Below, piece after piece: positions 30,212-41,201 of a DNA stretch of 64,000 bases. A model generated the notes under the pieces. That model worked only from the letters and a program-made list of their open reading frames with translations, had not been told where the DNA came from and did no database searches. The DNA is from Oopsacas minuta. Taxonomy: Eukaryota > Porifera > Hexactinellida > Lyssacinosida > Leucopsacidae. The stretch covers positions 285,791 to 349,790 of the forward strand of contig JAKMXF010000319.1 in NCBI GenBank assembly GCA_024704765.1. The letters are read 5' to 3'. The position numbers were made by a program, and so were the translations under genes. Position 1 is the stretch's first letter, and each line of letters opens with the position of its first letter.

Positions 30212-30511
30212 CAGTGGAACCTCTGGATTCGGGGCATGTGTGATACTGTGAAAATTTCTGACGCCCCGATTCTGGATTTCAGTTTGGTATTGGGTCAAAA
30301 TGGCCATTTTCCGTATATATGTAGGTCATATTATGTCATGATATTGTTTCGTATTGCTAGTCACACTGTAACGTTAAAATTTTTAATTCTCCTACATATT
30401 GCTTGTCCTGAACACCAAGTCATCACTGCAAGGGCTGCTACCCAGGCTCTCCTCGACCTGGAGATATTCTTTCAGGATCAGTGGAAGCATGTCGACGCTG
30501 AGTGGTGCGCA
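30212..30511 (+). mobile_element. Tigger-like remnant in unit 4, 3' part missing
   Basis: Left end CAGTGGAACCTCTGGATTCG and the ITARAATQALLDLEIFF tail frame, broken off after GAGTGGTGCGCAAT where unrelated sequence begins (agggtgtcccaaaaa, itself like a mariner end). Confidence 0.62.
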
Positions 30512-30660
30512 ATAGGGTGTCCCAAAAACTCAAATTTTTAAAGGTTTATGGGGGACCCCCTAAGAAGTTTCTATATTTCATAAAATATTGTGGAAAAACT
30601 TTCAGCTATTTATGAAGTGATTTAGGGGTCCCTCCATGGCTCCGTAAATTATATTTTTAC

Positions 30661-31969
30661 ACCTGTTTGTTAACAATTTCAACATTTCATTTTTTGATAG
30701 AAACTTGCTTTAGAGTCCTATACTGGGTGAATCGACGATTCAGATTTCAGATTTACAATCAGAAATTTGTTATTTTGTATACTTTCGTATTTGAATTACT
30801 GAATTTTATGATTCATTTGTTACTGTTCGTCAAGTTTCAAGTTTCTATTGATTACTTCCTAAAATAACTAAAGAATAGATTGTGGTTAGTAATTGAGTCA
30901 TATTTCCCTCGTAAATAAGATTAAATTACTAAGGAATTATTGTGTTTTAATAGCAGGGTTTGCTCCATATTCCGGAACTAGTATAAATTCTGACTCTTAT
31001 TTAAAATGTTTAACAAATTGACATTATGGCAGCAAAACTCGCAGTCCTCAACACGTTTGGTTGATCGGATTCCCTACTTACAAAATAATTGGTGCAAAGT
31101 TTCCTAGTGTACGTGATGTTACGCGCTTTTTATTAAACATCGCGAAAATAAGTGCACAAAACCGGAAAGCGCACATACAACCTATGACGAATTAATTAAG
31201 ATTTGGGACCAGTACAGGATTCCAGTGAAATCTAAGAGAGATATCATCGATAAAATAGAGAAACTCTACAAGCAACAACAACAACAACAACAGCTTTCGA
31301 AAAACATGTAGCGTAGCAATCTGTCAGACATTAAAAACCAAGAAGAGTGCTCAATCAAACTATATGAATTGTTTGACATAGCTCATGCTCTCGCTAGCGC
31401 TATTCCTAAACCATGTACATGACGAGGTCAAAGTTCAGCTTGTTGCAGATATGCACAAGATCGAGGCAGACATCTGTTAACTAAGCTACCGGGCTCTCTT
31501 AATGAACTTCATGCATCACTGTCATTTTTTGAGATATCAAGATTAGACTCATCGTTCCTCAAAAAAACTGTTAATACTTGGAGCTCGGATCTAAGCTACA
31601 TAGAGGGTCAACGATTTGCTAGGCATTTGGCTTGTGTAAACGATGTTGCTGAACGTGGGATCCAGCTGATTCAACAGTTCAACAGAAGTTCAAAAGACGA
31701 GGTCCAAAAGTAATGCCTACTACAAGTGGTAGAGCAACATCGAAAACACTTCAGGACTACTCCAACTATGTCTGAGCTAAATTTCGTTTAATCTATTAAT
31801 ATTGTACAATGAATTACAAAATATTTTACTTCTTGAAAAATATATAAATTGTACAGATAACAAATTTCTGATATTAAATCTGAAATCTGAATCGTCGATT
31901 CACCCAGGTTAGCATTGTAAAGCAAGTTTCTAGGAAAAATTAAATTTTGAAACTGTTAAAACACAGGTA
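30661..31969 (+). mobile_element. Unclassified DNA transposon with ~115-bp terminal inverted repeats
   Basis: Left arm 30661-30775 and right arm about 31855-31969 are reverse complements with scattered mismatches; both contain gggtgaatcgacgattcaga on one strand. A single degenerate coding region lies between. The terminal sequence (acctgttt...) does not match the other elements here. No target duplication identified. Confidence 0.68.
31153..31790 (+). pseudogene. Degenerate ORF of the long-TIR element
   Basis: Reads PESAHTTYDELIKIWDQYRI, a basic SKRDIIDKIEKLYK segment, a CAA-encoded Gln run, stop. In the next stretch it reads IKLYELFDIAHALASAIPK, then after a frame change GSLNELHASLSFFEISRL, ARHLACVNDVAERGIQLIQQ and LLQVVEQHRKHF. 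The VNDVAERG...LLQVVE-HR pattern recalls uncharacterised repetitive proteins of invertebrate genomes; this is from memory, not a search. No catalytic motif is evident. Confidence 0.5.
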
Positions 31970-31989
31970 AGAATGAAATGTACCTTCGT

Positions 31990-33601
31990 CCACAAATTCA
32001 GAATGAAATGATTTCGAATATTTGGGAATGAAATCAGAAGTAGAATTGTTGGTTACCTTAAAGAGGCAGGTATTATTGCAGTGTTGATGGATGAAACACC
32101 TGATGTATCCCATAAAGAACAGCTGACTGTCATTGTCAGATATGCGAACCCTTTAAATGGCAAATTTTCAGAGAGTTTTGTTGCTTTATTAGAAATCCTA
32201 TTACTACTACTACTGGAAAAGCAATTACAAATATTCTAATTATAAAACTAAATAGTCTTGGATTACAAGTTGAAGACATAGCTGGCCAAGGTTATGACGG
32301 AGGAAGCAACATGTCCGGGATTCTCAAAGGTGTACAAGCAAGAATTCGCGAGTTAAACCCACTAGCACTATTCACTCATTGTTATTCCCATAGTCTGAAT
32401 CGAGTGTTAGTGAATTCTGTTTGTAATCATAGAAACATTGAAGCAAGTAAGTTCTTTGGAATAGTGGAATTAGTATACACATTTATTGAAGGTAGTGTGC
32501 AGCGACATGGTTATTTTATTGAAAGACAGAGAGATACAATCTGCTCAACGTCCTTTACACTTAGTTGGTCTATCCGACACAAGGTGGAATTGCAGGGTGT
32601 CTTCTTGTCAACGATTACTAAATGAAGTTGTATTCAAATCAGTTTTGGATACAATTGAACATGTTTGTGCTGCTACTACAGATGGATATTCTAGAGGTAC
32701 AAGCTACTGGCCTTTTAGCGAGTATATCTACTTTCAACTTTGTAATTTCTCTTGTAACAGTTACTCCTATCCTTTTAGCTATCAATATAATAAGTGAAAC
32801 ATTGCAGAGTTGTCAAATAAATCTATTAACGGTGAACAAACAGATCCACGTTTAAAAATTGAACTACAGAGATTACTTACTGAAAACGTCTGGTTGGATG
32901 CGTTTAGTAAAGCAGAGAATTTGGCGATAAAGTTAGGCCTCAATACTGAATTTAGCATCCAACGTTAAAGAAGAGTTTCCTGCAGAGTTGATAATAATCC
33001 TTCTACTGGGATAATGATCCTTTTACAGGGATAATAATCCTTATACTGGGATAATAATCCTTCTACTGGAATAATATTTTCACCAAAAGATAATTTGAGA
33101 GTAAACTTTTACGAAGCATTGGTCGATAGTAAGATTTCTGAGATCAATTCTAGCTTTCCCAATCAATTATTTAATTTTGCATTTTGGATCCAAGGAATTT
33201 TGAAGCCATTGACGCAGAGGAAAATCTTCTAAAACTTGTTCATCAATACAAAAGAATATCTCCAGACCGTTTTATAGCTGAATGGAGACTCGCAACGCAT
33301 TTTATACAACAAGACACTCCTTTACTTGCTGTTTATAACAAATTACCTGATTCATACACAGAACTCCGCTACGTACATGTATCGAAAATTATACACACTC
33401 CTAGTGACTACAGCCCATGCAGAAAGAAGTTATTCTAAATTGTCTTGGAATAAAACTAAGTTACGGTCTACAATGTGCGAAGATTGTCTAGAATCTTTGA
33501 TGTTTTGCTCAATAGAGAAAGAAATTCTGCTTTCTCTAAATAATGAAGACCTCATTTCTAAGTTTGTATCCATGGCAGATAGGAGATTACAATTATCTTA
33601 G
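31990..33601 (+). pseudogene. hAT-type transposase remnant (ZMYM/TTF-like), spacer 4
   Basis: Successive frames give VGYLKEAGIIAVLMDETPDV with the first catalytic Asp, EQLTVIVRYANP, AGQGYDGGSNMSGILKG with the second Asp, FTHCYSHSLNRVL, SDTRWNCRV and the C-terminal dimerisation region AHAERSYSKL-WNKTKLRSTM. Several frameshifts and stops divide them. A 20-bp minisatellite (32989-33076) has expanded inside the gene. It begins about 20 bp after the right arm of the preceding element, so its N terminus was probably lost. Confidence 0.8.
32989..33076 (+). repeat. Minisatellite, ~20-bp unit
   Basis: The unit ggataataatccttctactg is repeated about 4.4 times with a few changes, inside the hAT pseudogene. 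Confidence 0.85.
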
Positions 33602-33764
33602 TATGTGCTGTGTTGATTAGATTTCTATAGACATCATTCATAGTATATTCATTAGAAATGAACTGATACACGTAATATAATATATTGGTAATTGGGTTAT
33701 TTGTTATGTTTAGTGTAATAAATAATTTTAATTGCCTCCACTTCCAACTATTCCTGGCAACGCC

Positions 33765-34041
33765 ATTGATTGAGACATACAACAACAATAAATTGTTGTT
33801 GTCTCTTTCCAACTTGCTGGGGAATCCCTTGCCGTCACATTTTCCGCATTTACTTAGAAAATAGCCTGAATCATTTACCCAAAGGAGCAATTAGCATATT
33901 TTGGTATAAAAAAATGAACAGCAAAAGATTGGACTTCTCAACCAACTAGTTTCTTCAAAACATAATATAGTTCCAATAGTGTCAACAAACACATCTAAAA
34001 CCAAAGATGAATGCTATGAAATATTAATGGCAGAATGTAAA
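33765..34041 (+). repeat. Fragment shared with spacer 5 (MULE tail)
   Basis: Closely matches 40238-40500, including the start of a frame encoding NTSKTKDECYEILMAECK. There it belongs to the 3' end of a FAR1-type MULE. Here it stops about 15 bp before the 916-bp foldback. Confidence 0.68.
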
Positions 34042-34055
34042 GAGATTTATATATA

Positions 34056-34971
34056 CAGTCAGGGGACAAAAGTATTCGACCACACAAATATATTGTCATA
34101 AATTGTATACTCTTTCCCGCTCCTATATATTGTGTAGTCTATATTCGTAGCTGCTATCTAGTAATTTGTATAGAATAACATATGTTTTTCAAGAATTTCA
34201 AAAAAATATTTAGATTGACACTTTTTGAAGGTGTTAATTATTAATAATTATTAGATAATTATTGATAATCAAAATATGTGGTAATTCAAAACCTATTAAG
34301 AATCTATAATTTCTGACTTGATATTTGAATTCTACGTAGGCGAGTTACCCCAGATTGAAATTTCCAATCGGATTGAGCAATTTTTACCAAAGTTATAAAA
34401 GAATCTCAATTTGTCCCACTTGTGCCACTTTTTGAAAAAAGTGGCACAGGTGGCAGGAAAAAGCGCCACTACAAGGAAATCAACTAGAGTTAGGAGGAAT
34501 AAGTCGAAGTAATATTTTCGAATGATATGACTATGCTAACCCTTGAATTCCAAAATAACCTCTCGGTAGCGGCCACTTGTGCCACCTTCGGCAAAAGGTG
34601 GCACAAATGGCACAAAATTGAAATTCATCTATAACTCTGGTAAAAATTGCTCAATCCGATTGGAAATTTCAATCTGGGGTAACTCGCCTACGTAGAATTC
34701 AAATATCAAGTCAGAAATTATAGATTCTTAATAGGTTTTGAATTACCACATATTTTGATTATCAATAATTATCTAATAATTATTAATAATTAACACCTTC
34801 AAAAAGTGTCAATCTAAATATTTTTTTGAAATTCTTGAAAAACATATGTTATTCTATACAAATTACTAGATAGCAGCTACGAATATAGACTACACAATAT
34901 ATAGGAGCGGGAAAGAGTATACAATTTATGACAATATATTTGTGTGGTCGAATACTTTTGTCCCCTGACTG
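34056..34971. mobile_element. Long foldback element, 916 bp
   Basis: Begins CAGTCAGGGGACAAAAGTAT and ends in its exact reverse complement, with TA on each side. About the first 330 bases of each arm are virtually identical. The next 80 or so are diverged and include small hairpins built from gtgccac...gtggca. A unique core of about 100 bp separates the arms. No coding capacity. A Tc1/mariner-type terminus and TA target fit a foldback MITE. Related one-ended scraps (gaatacttttgtcc) lie near 11890 and 43770. Confidence 0.88.
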
Positions 34972-35396
34972 TATATATACTGATTTATCATTTGATTAAG
35001 CATATTTTCACACCTTTTACTGAACATCTCAAAATTATCCTAGAGATTAGCTTCCACTTGTTAAATAGTGGTAAACAGAGACGTAGAATTAGATTTTAGT
35101 ATTTTGAATGTCTAACAAGATTAGTAAATTTCAATTTTATCTTTCTTTGATAAAATGAATATTTAATAGAATAGCAAACTTTAAATAATCCACTAAAGTT
35201 AATTTGGTGAAATTAAGTCTGAACAGACGGAGATTTTAGATTTTATTAGAAATATCTCTTTTGTGTAAATTTGATATTCCTTACAGGAAGATGGTTATTA
35301 TATATTAGGCATTATTTGTATGTTTATACGTTACTCAAATTACAACTAAATATTTGTAGATATTATTCAGAATTATCAAATTGAACAGATAAAGAA
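34972..35396 (+). promoter_or_regulatory. Spacer block and leader of NHL copy 5
   Basis: The shared spacer block (tatatatactgatttatc) is followed by the conserved leader from about 35166, with ttccttacag ending at 35286 and gataaagaaATGG. Confidence 0.48.
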
Positions 35397-36662
35397 ATGG
35401 CTAGCGTAGAAGTGAAAAGAAAATTTATCGAACAAGTAAAAGAGAGTAGAAGTAAGATTAGAGACTGCTTCAAGAAGTCACATGAAGCTCTACAACTCAG
35501 AGAGAGTATCCTCCTCTCTCGTATTGATGAAATCGAGAAAGAATATAATATCAAAAATGAGGAAATGCAGGAGTTATTGGAAGCTTTGAATAAATCAAAA
35601 TCGTTAATTACAGACACTCTGACTTCTAATAAACTTAAAGCCACTCATCGAGGGATAGAATCACTAATCAATAACCAGATCGAGGAACTATCAGCTGATA
35701 CAGACAGTAGTATTTTGTTTGAATGGAACAATCAATTCGAAGCTGACATAGGACAGCTAGGGGCTATTACGCTTAACGGTCAGACTGACAACCCTCACTC
35801 TCGCACCTTTCCTCCTCAAGTGAAGCCTGTTGTACCTGACTACAAGGCTAAACAGCTGCCTACTGCTTACTGGTGTAAGAAATCTACAGACAAGAAAGCT
35901 CCAGGAGAACTTAATTGTCCCAGTGGTATAGCAATACATTACCAAACTGGAAATATTTACATAGCGGATTGTGGCAACCATCGTATACAAGTATTTAGCA
36001 GCAACGGAGACTATCTCTTCATGTTCAGTGAGAAGATGAACCTTCCAGTAGGTATCTGTATATCTCAGAATAACGTGTTTGTTACACAATGGAGTTATCA
36101 TTGCATTAATACGTACGAGCTAGAAGGGAAATTCATCAAGAGTGTTGGTAGTCAGGGGAATGGAGAAGTTCAGTTCAACTTCCCACGGGGTCTAGATGTC
36201 TCTGATAGAGATAGCAATGTGTATGTATGTGATTGTCATAATGACCGAGTTCAAATCTTAACTCAAGAACTCAATTTCCATTCCATGCTAGGAATAGACT
36301 TGTTTGTGTATCCACGTGATGTTAAGGTTACAAGAGATAGAGTATTGGTGCTAGATGCGAGTGATCTATGTATGTTTGTGTTCAATTCAGAACATGTTCT
36401 AACTAACAGACTGATAACTAGAGGTGGTGGCAAACAAACAATCAATCCATTATGTTTCGACATAGACAGAGATTATAACATCATTATGAGTGACTATGAT
36501 AGTCACTGTCTGTACGTATTTAATCAGGAGGGAGAACAGATACACAAGTTTGGGAAGGAAGGTCAGGGTATCGGGGAGTTCTATCGTCCCTGGGGAATAG
36601 CATTAGACAACACAGGACACATAGTTGTGTGTCAGAAGAATAATTGTCTCCAATTCTTCTAA
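35397..36662 (+). CDS. Coiled-coil/NHL-repeat protein, array copy 5
   Basis: 421 residues, intact. The linker is distinctive (GAITLNGQTDNPHSRTFPPQ). Unique loops include GNHRIQVF, MNLPVGICI, WSYHCINTYE and FNFPRGLDV. Blade five onward and the shortened tail match copy 2 nearly base for base, as does the start of the 3' flank, marking a recent exchange. The LFVYPRDVKV block is shared with copy 6. Coiled coil as in the rest of the array. No RING or B-box. Confidence 0.9.
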   Translation: MASVEVKRKFIEQVKESRSKIRDCFKKSHEALQLRESILLSRIDEIEKEYNIKNEEMQELLEALNKSKSLITDTLTSNKLKATHRGIESLINNQIEELSADTDSSILFEWNNQFEADIGQLGAITLNGQTDNPHSRTFPPQVKPVVPDYKAKQLPTAYWCKKSTDKKAPGELNCPSGIAIHYQTGNIYIADCGNHRIQVFSSNGDYLFMFSEKMNLPVGICISQNNVFVTQWSYHCINTYELEGKFIKSVGSQGNGEVQFNFPRGLDVSDRDSNVYVCDCHNDRVQILTQELNFHSMLGIDLFVYPRDVKVTRDRVLVLDASDLCMFVFNSEHVLTNRLITRGGGKQTINPLCFDIDRDYNIIMSDYDSHCLYVFNQEGEQIHKFGKEGQGIGEFYRPWGIALDNTGHIVVCQKNNCLQFF

Positions 36663-37216
36663 CTGCCTGAAGAATTCTTTATAATTTGTACTAATTAGTG
36701 AAATAGTTTATTGTTTATAATTTTGTTTACTTTATTGATAATGATTATTTCCAGTTTTGTATAGTTTATCTTATCTAAAGTGAAAGTTAATTGTGTTGAG
36801 GAAAAATGACATAAAAATAGGTTAAGATTGTCGGTACAGGTTCTAATTTTAGATTTTTTGGCTTAAGATATTCTTTAGTTTGGCATTGGCTATGGTTTTG
36901 GTATTTCAATTTCCTATTCATTTACTTGTCTATCTAGTATATAACTAGGAGAAATTGTAGCTTGCATTACTTTCAATTACACACAATTCATGGAATTATA
37001 CACTCCCTCCCTATGAGGCTATGTCATGCATTTGTAATAGAAGTATGATACTTTGATCACTACCCTCTCTGGATTCAAGACATTATCAAATGTTTTGACA
37101 ATACGAACTATCTGATTACTGTAGAACTCGTATAAGACCCCTTAGGAAAAACCAATTTTGTTGTTACTCTCCGTGTTCTACTCCATTTAGTTATTTTCCT
37201 GCTCCAGTTCAAGATA
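36663..37216 (+). other. Conserved 3' flank of NHL unit 5
   Basis: Starts actgcctgaag (shared with copy 2), then the common array flank. Confidence 0.55.
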
Positions 37217-37924
37217 CAGTGAAACCTCTGGAATCGAGGCATGTGTGATACTGTGAAAATTTCTGACGCCCCGATTGTGGAAATTCCCCGATTGTGGATT
37301 TCTGTGTGGTATTGTGTCAAAATCACCATTTTCCGTATTTATGTAGTTCATATTATGTCATACTATTGTTTCGTATTGCTAGTCACACCTTAACGTTATA
37401 ACATTTCATTCAGCTCCATATTGGTTATCCTGAACACCATGTCATCACTGCAAAGGCTGCCACCCAGGCTCTCCTCGACCTGGAGATATACTTTCAGGAT
37501 CTGGGGAAGCAGGTCGACGCTGAGTGGTGCGCAGTACACGCTTACGAGGTCAGAAAGGTGGCAGAAAAGCATCAGAAGCAGACAAAGATTAGTCAATTCT
37601 TCTCCCAATGTTGGTGTATGTTCTGTGTAGCACATATTTACCCACAGAGGCGGATTGAATTGATTTCTTATACACTTACGTAGCATTTATATTGTATTAT
37701 ATTCCAAAGTTATTTCGCAAATACAAATTTATTGAGTTGATATCAGTATTGATGCCCCGATTGCGGAGGGGATTTTAGTATTATTTCTATGCGAGCTGAA
37801 AGAATTAGATTTTCAGAGTTTGCTCCGATTCCCCGATTGTCGCTCTTTCCCCGGTTCCAGAGGTTCATTTGTATGGGAAATTATTTCGCGAATTTCTCGT
37901 GCCGTGATTTCAGAGGTTGTACTG
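37217..37924 (+). mobile_element. Tigger-like element in unit 5, both ends present
   Basis: Left CAGTGAAACCTCTGGAATCG; right ...CAGAGGTTGTACTG, inverted with mismatches; TA on both sides; 708 bp. The transposase tail is recognisable but frameshifted relative to the unit 1 copy. One of the most complete examples of the family in the window. Confidence 0.76.
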
Positions 37925-38152
37925 TATCTATATTCGATTATATAAATATTTATAGCTTAACTATACTATTGTACATTCCTATTTTCTGTACTATTTCTAT
38001 GGTACAGTTTTATTAGTGAATATTTGATTTGATAAAGATATATAATAATAACAAATACAAATAAACTAAACAAATAAACACACATCTAACTTCATATTAT
38101 TGTCATGCTATAGGTATCATTTCCTGTCACTTTCAAAAACATTCTTGTTAAA

Positions 38153-40726
38153 ATGAACTTCCATGACGATTATCTTCCCTTAATTAATCAGCTGAACTAT
38201 CAAATACACTCAGAATATTATACAATGCCATTTCCTAATAATGATTTTCAGACATACCTACCAGCTGTGAGGTCACTTTTTGTGCCACAATTTCCATTTC
38301 AATCGAATGAAATAGAAGAAACACAACATTTATCAAAATCGTGTGAGTTATTCTCATATTCTGACTACAACTATCCAAACATCGGGATGTCTGCTCATTC
38401 AACAATACGACTAGCTGAACAGCCCACAGAAGAATCGGATACTGATCTAAACAGCACACCAATAGAGAGTGCTAATAGTATGCAAACATTTCAACTGAAG
38501 AACACCGTCGGCACTGTTGATGACATTTTGAGAATAAGAAAGGTTTGTTTACCAGAGCACATGCCCCATGGACCATGGAAGTCTGCTGACGAAGCAAAGG
38601 CGAACCTTGACTCATGGGCCTACAATCTTCACGTCGATGGAGGGCGTTTAGCTTAATTTGGGGAGGACAGATATATGCTACTAGCAAGAAGGGGTTTTAA
38701 TAAGTGTTAGTTTGTCAAAGAAGTGGAAAGACTGTGTTAACAGGGGAAAAGAGGAGAACTTCTACGCTTAAATGTGGTTGTACATTTAGAATTAGGATTG
38801 ACAGTTGTGTTGAAGGATGGATCATTGCTGGTGGCCACTTGGAACATACAGGTCATGATTTGGTGGTGAATCATGGAGCCAGTTTGGCGCAGGCATCTCT
38901 AAGGTTCATTCCTAAAGAACTAATAGAACTCTGAGAAAAGCTCAAACATGCGGGATTTTCTGCATCCAAGATTAACTAAGCTTTAGAAAGTGAAGCTTAC
39001 AGACGTGCTCTACCCATATCCTGGAAATATAATGATATTTGTAAAGAATGTTCCCCTAGTGTAGAAGAAAGAATTCTGGATGCAACCAATTTTACAGAAT
39101 TTTTCCATTCACACCAAACTAATTATGGATTGTATTATAATTTGAATACAGATTCAGATGGTTCTCTCAATAAAGTATTTGGGTTCTCAAGGAAGCATAG
39201 AACAGTGGTCTGAAAATTTAGGGAACAATCCAGTTTTCTATGATACATCTCATGGGACGATCAAATATGGACTTAAGTTTGGAGCTTTTACAACCACCAA
39301 TGCCTATGGACAAATGATCATTCTTGCTTGTTCTCTTCTATCAAACGAAACCGAAGAATCTTTTGAATTGGATTTTTGGCGAATTTGTTGTTTCGTTTCC
39401 CAAACCTCCAAATGTCATATTGACAGATGGTGACCTTGGTATGGCAGCTACAATACAAAATGTTCGAACTACTACTACACATCTATTGTATACTTTTCAC
39501 CTCTCTCAAAATATCCTTACACATATTAAACCAATTCTAAGTAAGAGAAACGACCCGAAACTAAATTGGAACAATTTTGTTAAATCCTGGTGGTCGATTT
39601 GCAAGAAGCAGGATGCACTTTCATGCACGGATTTTGAATTAGATAGGAATCGATTAATTGACATAATTGATTCTAACAAAGATTCATTGACTGCAAAAAC
39701 GTACAAAGACATAAAAAGGTGACTCGATGTTTGATATGACAGACGTAAACAGTGTGCTGCTAGATGGACTTGGGCTTATTTAACTTTAGGAATACATTCA
39801 ACCCAGAGAGCAGAAGCAGTTCACTCGGCAATTAAGCATTTTCTAACCAGATATACACTATTGACTGAACTTGCGAAACAAATGGATGAGTATCGACAGA
39901 CTATTTCTGAAAGAGGTGAAGGAAAAGCAACACGAGCTATACTTAGAAATGATACTGGAATTCATTCAGATTTCTTATCCCAGCATCCCATTGTAGCATA
40001 TTTAAGAGAACATTAGAGCCCATTTGCTTATGACTTAGCCAAAGCACAGATGATAAGATCTATGAATTACTCAATCGAGAAATCTTTTCAAGTAGAGAAT
40101 TCATCGGAGAATGAAGAAAATAGTAGCATCGGATAATCTCAATCACCAAGAAGTCATTCTCAATGAGCAGTTAAACGCAGCTGATCTAGGACTTATGTCA
40201 TAAACAATAATTCAAAATGAAGTTTTATTGAGACGTACAAGAACCATAAATTGTTGTTGTCTCTTTCCAACTTGCTGGGAATCCCTTGCCGTCACATTTT
40301 CCGCATTTACTTAGATAATAGCCTGAACCATATGCCCAATGAAGCAATTAGCATATTTTCGTATAAAAAAATAAGCAGCAAAAGAATGAAATTCTCAACC
40401 AACTACTTTCTTCAAAACAGATTATAGTTCCAATAGTGTCAACAAACACATCTAAAACCAAAGATGAATGCTATGAAATATTAATGGCAGAATGTAAAGA
40501 CGGCGCACGAATCGCTTCTCAAACTCCTGAAAGTGCTAAGAATGTTCAGTTAGAGCTAAGAAAAATGTTCACCTGTTTGCTCGAGCCGAATGAAGGCACT
40601 AACTTAGCATCAAACCGCAATATAGTTAAGAAACAAATAATAGTTTCCAATCCTAAAAAGACACCTGGTCGTGTACAACCCTCTCAAAAACCAAAGAAGG
40701 GTCATCGCGAGACTGCAAAAAAGTAG
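38153..40726 (+). pseudogene. FAR1-type MULE transposase, disabled (spacer 5)
   Basis: An N-terminal frame (38153-38656) ends in DSWAYNLHVDGGRL. The next frame (38704-39200) carries the zinc-binding C-G-C-T-F-R-I...HLEHTGHD pattern of FAR1/WRKY-GCM1-like domains, with two stops. 39158-39400 holds FYDTSHGTIKYGLKFG (first catalytic Asp), 39370-39720 VILTDGDLGMAA (second Asp) and TFHLSQN, and after a TGA the frame gives GIHSTQRAEAVHSAI (Glu). After a gap at 40137-40435 a frame at 40436-40726 supplies the expected C terminus (ARIASQ, LRKMFTCLL, NPKKTPGRVQPSQKPKKG). Thus all three catalytic residues remain but the gene has at least three frameshifts and several stops. Confidence 0.8.
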
Positions 40727-40973
40727 ATAATAGCATGAATGCAAATATACTTGTGATACCGGTTAACATAAAAGAAAGAAATATACATCAAATGAATTTT
40801 GGACCTGAAGAATAAAGAATAATAAATAATTCAATAATTTGATAAGATAATCCATTATCCTTTAACCTGAATTAGTTAACTTGGTCTTAAAGTTAAAACT
40901 GTACTATAGTATAGTACAGAAAATAGGAATGTACTATAGTAGAGTTAAGCTAAATATAAGTTATCTCTTAATA
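40727..40973. repeat. Spacer block shared with the region before NHL copy 3
   Basis: From 40751 (tgtgataccggttaacataa) it is nearly identical to 21912-22127. It shows that the spacers upstream of copies 3 and 6 descend from one duplication. Confidence 0.65.
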
Positions 40974-41201
40974 GAATATCAAACTTTAAATAATCCACTA
41001 AAGTTAATTTGGTGAAATTCAGCCTGAACAGACGGTGATTTTAGATTTTATTAGAAATATCTCTTTTGTGTAAATTTGATATTCCTTACAGGAAGATGGT
41101 TATTATATATTAGGCATTATTTGTATGTTTATACATTACTCAAATTACAACTAAATATTTGTGGATATTATTCAGAATTATCAAATTGAACAGACAAAGA
41201 A
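40974..41201 (+). promoter_or_regulatory. Conserved leader of NHL copy 6
   Basis: Same leader as copies 2-5 with small changes (agaatatcaaac; gacggtgatttt; tttgtggatatt); ttccttacag ends at 41091. Confidence 0.45.
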
